Source: an uncultured Rubrobacteraceae bacterium (GTDB lineage: Bacteria > Actinomycetota > Rubrobacteria > Rubrobacterales > Rubrobacteraceae). From it: a stretch of DNA of 7,296 bases. The translations under genes and the position numbers were made by a program. The stretch is taken from positions 1 through 7,296 of the forward strand of contig CADCUW010000134.1 in assembly GCA_902805985.1 (NCBI GenBank). Direction: 5' to 3'. The notes below the pieces were generated by a model. The model was not told the DNA's origin. It saw only the letters and a program-made list of their open reading frames with translations, and ran no database searches. How positions within the stretch are numbered: position 1 is the first letter of the stretch; each line of letters begins with the position of its first letter. This document shows positions 5,907 to 7,296 of the stretch, piece by piece.

Positions 5907-6154
5907 TTAGGAGAAGCGTTGAAGTTCTGGCGTCCGGCCGAGGTCGAGGCGCCGGAGGTCGAACATCCTCAGGTGGTGCCCCACGAACACCAGCGCCTGC
6001 TCCACGCGAAGCCCCTCCTCGCGCAGCACCACGTAGCGTTCCACGAACCTGCCTGAATCCGGGTGGCCCGAGAGCATCCCCAGCGCCTCCTCGTCGGTGG
6101 ATGGAGCCTTGACCCCCTCCACCCCCCCCCCGTCCTGGGGTTGTACCAACGCAT
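5907..6154 (-). pseudogene. Small hypothetical protein gene, frameshifted at a G10 run
   Basis: ATG at 6154 follows AAAGGAGG closely and begins MRWYNPRTGGG. The reading frame is then lost in a run of ten G on the minus strand (6131-6122). One base more or two fewer would join it to the rest of the protein, which continues VEGVKAPSTDEEALGMLSG, then RFVERYVVLREEGLRVEQAL and HHLRMFDLRRLDL to a TAA at 5907. Restored, it is about 82 aa, helical and soluble. The MRWYNP start followed by an 'STDEEAL' segment reminds me of small hypothetical proteins of Rubrobacter, from memory only. The break may be a sequencing or assembly slip in the homopolymer, a phase-variable tract, or a true mutation. Downstream codon use is still coding-like, which argues against old decay. 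It is the first gene of a two-gene unit. Confidence 0.6.
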
Positions 6155-6418
6155 ATGCCTCCTTTGCCCCGCGAACCTGCCGACACCGGTCACGGTTTCG
6201 TCCGAGCCCTTGGCAACTCGATCACTCTCGCGACGCCTCCTTCACGTTATGTGGCGGTCGGAAGTCAGTGTATGGTCGGATGATATGGATTCCCTTTGAA
6301 GAAGATTAGGTTCCTCCCATAAAGGCGCGTGCCACCGGTGCCGCGGGGAGCCCCGTTCGACCAATCGCGCGAAAGATGTTCTCCGCACCTCGCGCCGAGA
6401 GGGTTCTGAGAAGTTCGC

Positions 6419-6440
6419 GGGCGCTAGGATCCTAGCGCCC
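6419..6440. promoter_or_regulatory. Perfect 22-bp palindrome
   Basis: GGGCGCTAGGA is followed immediately by its exact reverse complement TCCTAGCGCCC. It sits directly after the left 18-base repeat. It could be a dimeric repressor site or fold as a 9-bp stem with a GATC loop. No T run follows on either strand, so it is not a standard terminator. Confidence 0.5.
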
Positions 6441-6498
6441 CAGACGCGCCTGGTTTACTCACGACTTTGCAGCGACGCTCCGCATGAGGAGGTAGAAG

Positions 6499-6555
6499 GT
6501 GGCGAATGAGGGCCGCGGACGCGGCCAAGAGCCGCCACGATATGCGAGCTTCTGA
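6499..6555 (+). CDS. Possible 18-aa micro-ORF
   Basis: GTG at 6499 lies 5 bases after a perfect GGAGGT (6488-6493). The frame runs 18 codons (MANEGRGRGQEPPRYASF) to TGA. It covers a GC hairpin, GGCCGCG-GA-CGCGGCC (6511-6526), and ends inside the right 18-base repeat. The ribosome binding site is its only support; it could be a leader peptide or chance. Confidence 0.2.
   Translation: MANEGRGRGQEPPRYASF
6511..6526. repeat. GC-rich perfect inverted repeat
   Basis: GGCCGCG-GA-CGCGGCC gives a stem of six or seven pairs with a tiny loop. It lies inside the 161-bp inverted-repeat segment. No T run follows on either strand. Confidence 0.4.
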
Positions 6556-6687
6556 GAACCCCCTACCGGCGAACTTCGGAGAGTCGTCCTGCCAAGCACT
6601 CCGGTGAATAGAGGAAAGGGGGAGGGTGCGCCGCGCTTGGCTAGGCGACATCATGTGCTTGTAGGTGAAACGAAAGAAGGGGACGAT

Positions 6688-7131
6688 ATGGCGTCTTCGG
6701 CCCTTATCCGCATAGGCGGTCTGGCGGCCATGGTGGGTGGATTGCTGTGGGTCGTAAAAGGAGGGGCTATCCTGCTCACGGGCCAGCAGCCCCCCGTGGT
6801 CTTCGAGGCGGCCTTGCCTTTGTTCGCGCTCGGCCTGCTGGGGCTCTATGCTCGGCTCGAGGGGCGCGGAAGGCCGTTGGGGAAGGCGGGGCTCCTGGTG
6901 GCCTACGCGGCCCTGGCCGCTGCCGTTCTCGTCTTGGTGACACCGCTGCCCCCGTTGTACGCCGTGGCGGGGTTCGGTCCTTTCCTCGGCCTAGTGTTGG
7001 TCGGGAGCGCCACCCTGCAAGACAGAATTTCCCCCCCGCCCTGGAGCGCGTTGCCGCTCGCCTTAGGTTTGGGGGGGCCCCTCTTGATCTTGGCCGGCGG
7101 GGGCCTCTACCTGATCGGACGGGGCGGCTAA
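6688..7131 (+). CDS. Small integral membrane protein, five predicted helices
   Basis: Protein of 147 aa made almost entirely of hydrophobic segments at about 6-30, 36-54, 65-84, 88-109 and 119-144. Short loops join them: GQQPP, the basic stretch ARLEGRGRPLGKAG, and the QDRISPPP turn. I chose ATG at 6688 because GAAGGGG lies 5 bases upstream and the hydrophobic domain begins at once. An in-frame start at 6604 would add a polar 28-residue extension without helices. No catalytic or transport motif is visible and I do not recognise a named family. It is probably an uncharacterised inner-membrane protein, with an organisation similar to small actinobacterial membrane proteins I have seen. A poor promoter candidate, TTGGCT-N17-TGTAGG (6639-6667), lies just upstream. 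It is divergent from the small-gene unit and has no co-directional partner in the window. Confidence 0.75.
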   Translation: MASSALIRIGGLAAMVGGLLWVVKGGAILLTGQQPPVVFEAALPLFALGLLGLYARLEGRGRPLGKAGLLVAYAALAAAVLVLVTPLPPLYAVAGFGPFLGLVLVGSATLQDRISPPPWSALPLALGLGGPLLILAGGGLYLIGRGG

Positions 7132-7144
7132 GGACCTGCGAAAC

Positions 7145-7237
7145 GCACTTCCGAGGACCCCGGCCCGGAGTTCCGCGGACCCCGAACTTCCGCGCTCTCG
7201 GGTGCACAGGGGCACAGCGGCGCCGTTCCGGAAGTGC
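7145..7237. repeat. Short direct and inverted repeats after the membrane gene
   Basis: TTCCGAGGACCCCG (7149-7162) recurs as TTCCGCGGACCCCG (7171-7184), 22 bases apart with 13 of 14 bases equal; a shorter TTCCGCG follows at 7188. GCACTTCCG (7145-7153) pairs perfectly with CGGAAGTGC (7229-7237). No T run follows. Possible roles are a Rho-type 3' region or protein-binding repeats; I cannot decide. The window ends without another visible gene. Confidence 0.35.
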
Positions 7238-7296
7238 TGTACCCTGACGGGTGCTACGGACAGCGGCAGAAGGGGGAGGTGGCGTGCGGCAGAGGG

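Larger units (their letters stand above)
6401..6561. repeat. 161-bp segment bounded by 18-base inverted repeats
   Basis: GGGTTCTGAGAAGTTCGC at 6401-6418 recurs in inverted form at 6544-6561, with 16 of 18 bases matching. Each copy contains the near-palindrome TTCTGAGAA. The segment is short and has no intact gene. It could be a miniature inverted-repeat element, a structured RNA or a pair of operators. I see no target-site duplication outside the repeats, so the mobile-element reading is tentative. Confidence 0.4.
6155..6687. other. Divergent intergenic region between the small-gene unit and the membrane protein
   Basis: This 533-base gap should hold the promoters of two divergent transcripts. 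It contains a 161-bp segment bounded by inverted repeats (6401-6561), with a 22-bp palindrome and a small GC hairpin inside. It also has compact GC palindromes near 6331-6356 (CACCGGTG and CGGGG-AG-CCCCG). I cannot place the minus-strand promoter. An 18-codon ORF starting at GTG 6499 with GGAGGT before it is the only open frame with a good ribosome binding site. Confidence 0.5.

Noticed and set aside
6097..6309. Plus-strand proline-rich open frames across 5867-6309
   Set aside because: They are antisense to the frameshifted small gene and owe their openness to high GC content.
6424..6654. Minus-strand open frame of 76 codons in the divergent region
   Set aside because: It crosses the palindrome and inverted-repeat segment, has no family resemblance and has unconvincing codon use.

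Overview
The window is GC-rich bacterial DNA with heavy use of G or C at third codon positions. It looks actinobacterial. The two small genes near 5.8-6.1 kb and the membrane protein at 6.7-7.1 kb remind me of Rubrobacter-type proteins, but that is an impression from memory and not a database result.

Left part (157-4364, minus strand): a compact three-gene unit. In transcription order it encodes an ECF-type RNA polymerase sigma factor (4364-3789), a soluble anti-sigma-like protein with a C-terminal beta-sandwich (3680-3051), and a large TPR-CHAT protein with an intact caspase-like His/Cys dyad (3054-157). The last two genes overlap by four bases (GTGA), so they are probably translationally coupled. 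The simplest reading is a cytosolic signalling cassette: the TPR domain senses something, the CHAT protease cuts a partner, and the sigma factor changes transcription. The best candidate for the cut partner is the protein encoded between them. This parallels the Csx29 (TPR-CHAT) / Csx30 / RpoE trio of type III-E CRISPR systems, but no CRISPR array or effector is visible here.

Middle part (4365-5770): a degraded zone without an intact gene. It holds two short in-frame protein relics, one nitroreductase-like and one resembling the PhaC family of polyhydroxyalkanoate synthases. It also holds a 25-codon secretion-signal-like ORF with a strong ribosome binding site, three copies of TGCAGCAACC, and a 53-base 3' fragment of a tRNA-Val(CAC) gene at 5465-5517. 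A partial tRNA 3' end next to short direct repeats is what the end of an integrated element looks like. By the usual geometry, the element would lie to the left, on the side of the sigma/CHAT cassette.

Right part (5718-7296): a two-gene minus-strand unit of small hypothetical proteins. The first gene is frameshifted at a run of ten G, and a strong hairpin follows the second. To the right is a 161-bp segment bounded by 18-base inverted repeats and containing a perfect 22-bp palindrome. Next comes a plus-strand gene for a five-helix membrane protein, and the window ends in a noncoding stretch with short repeats.
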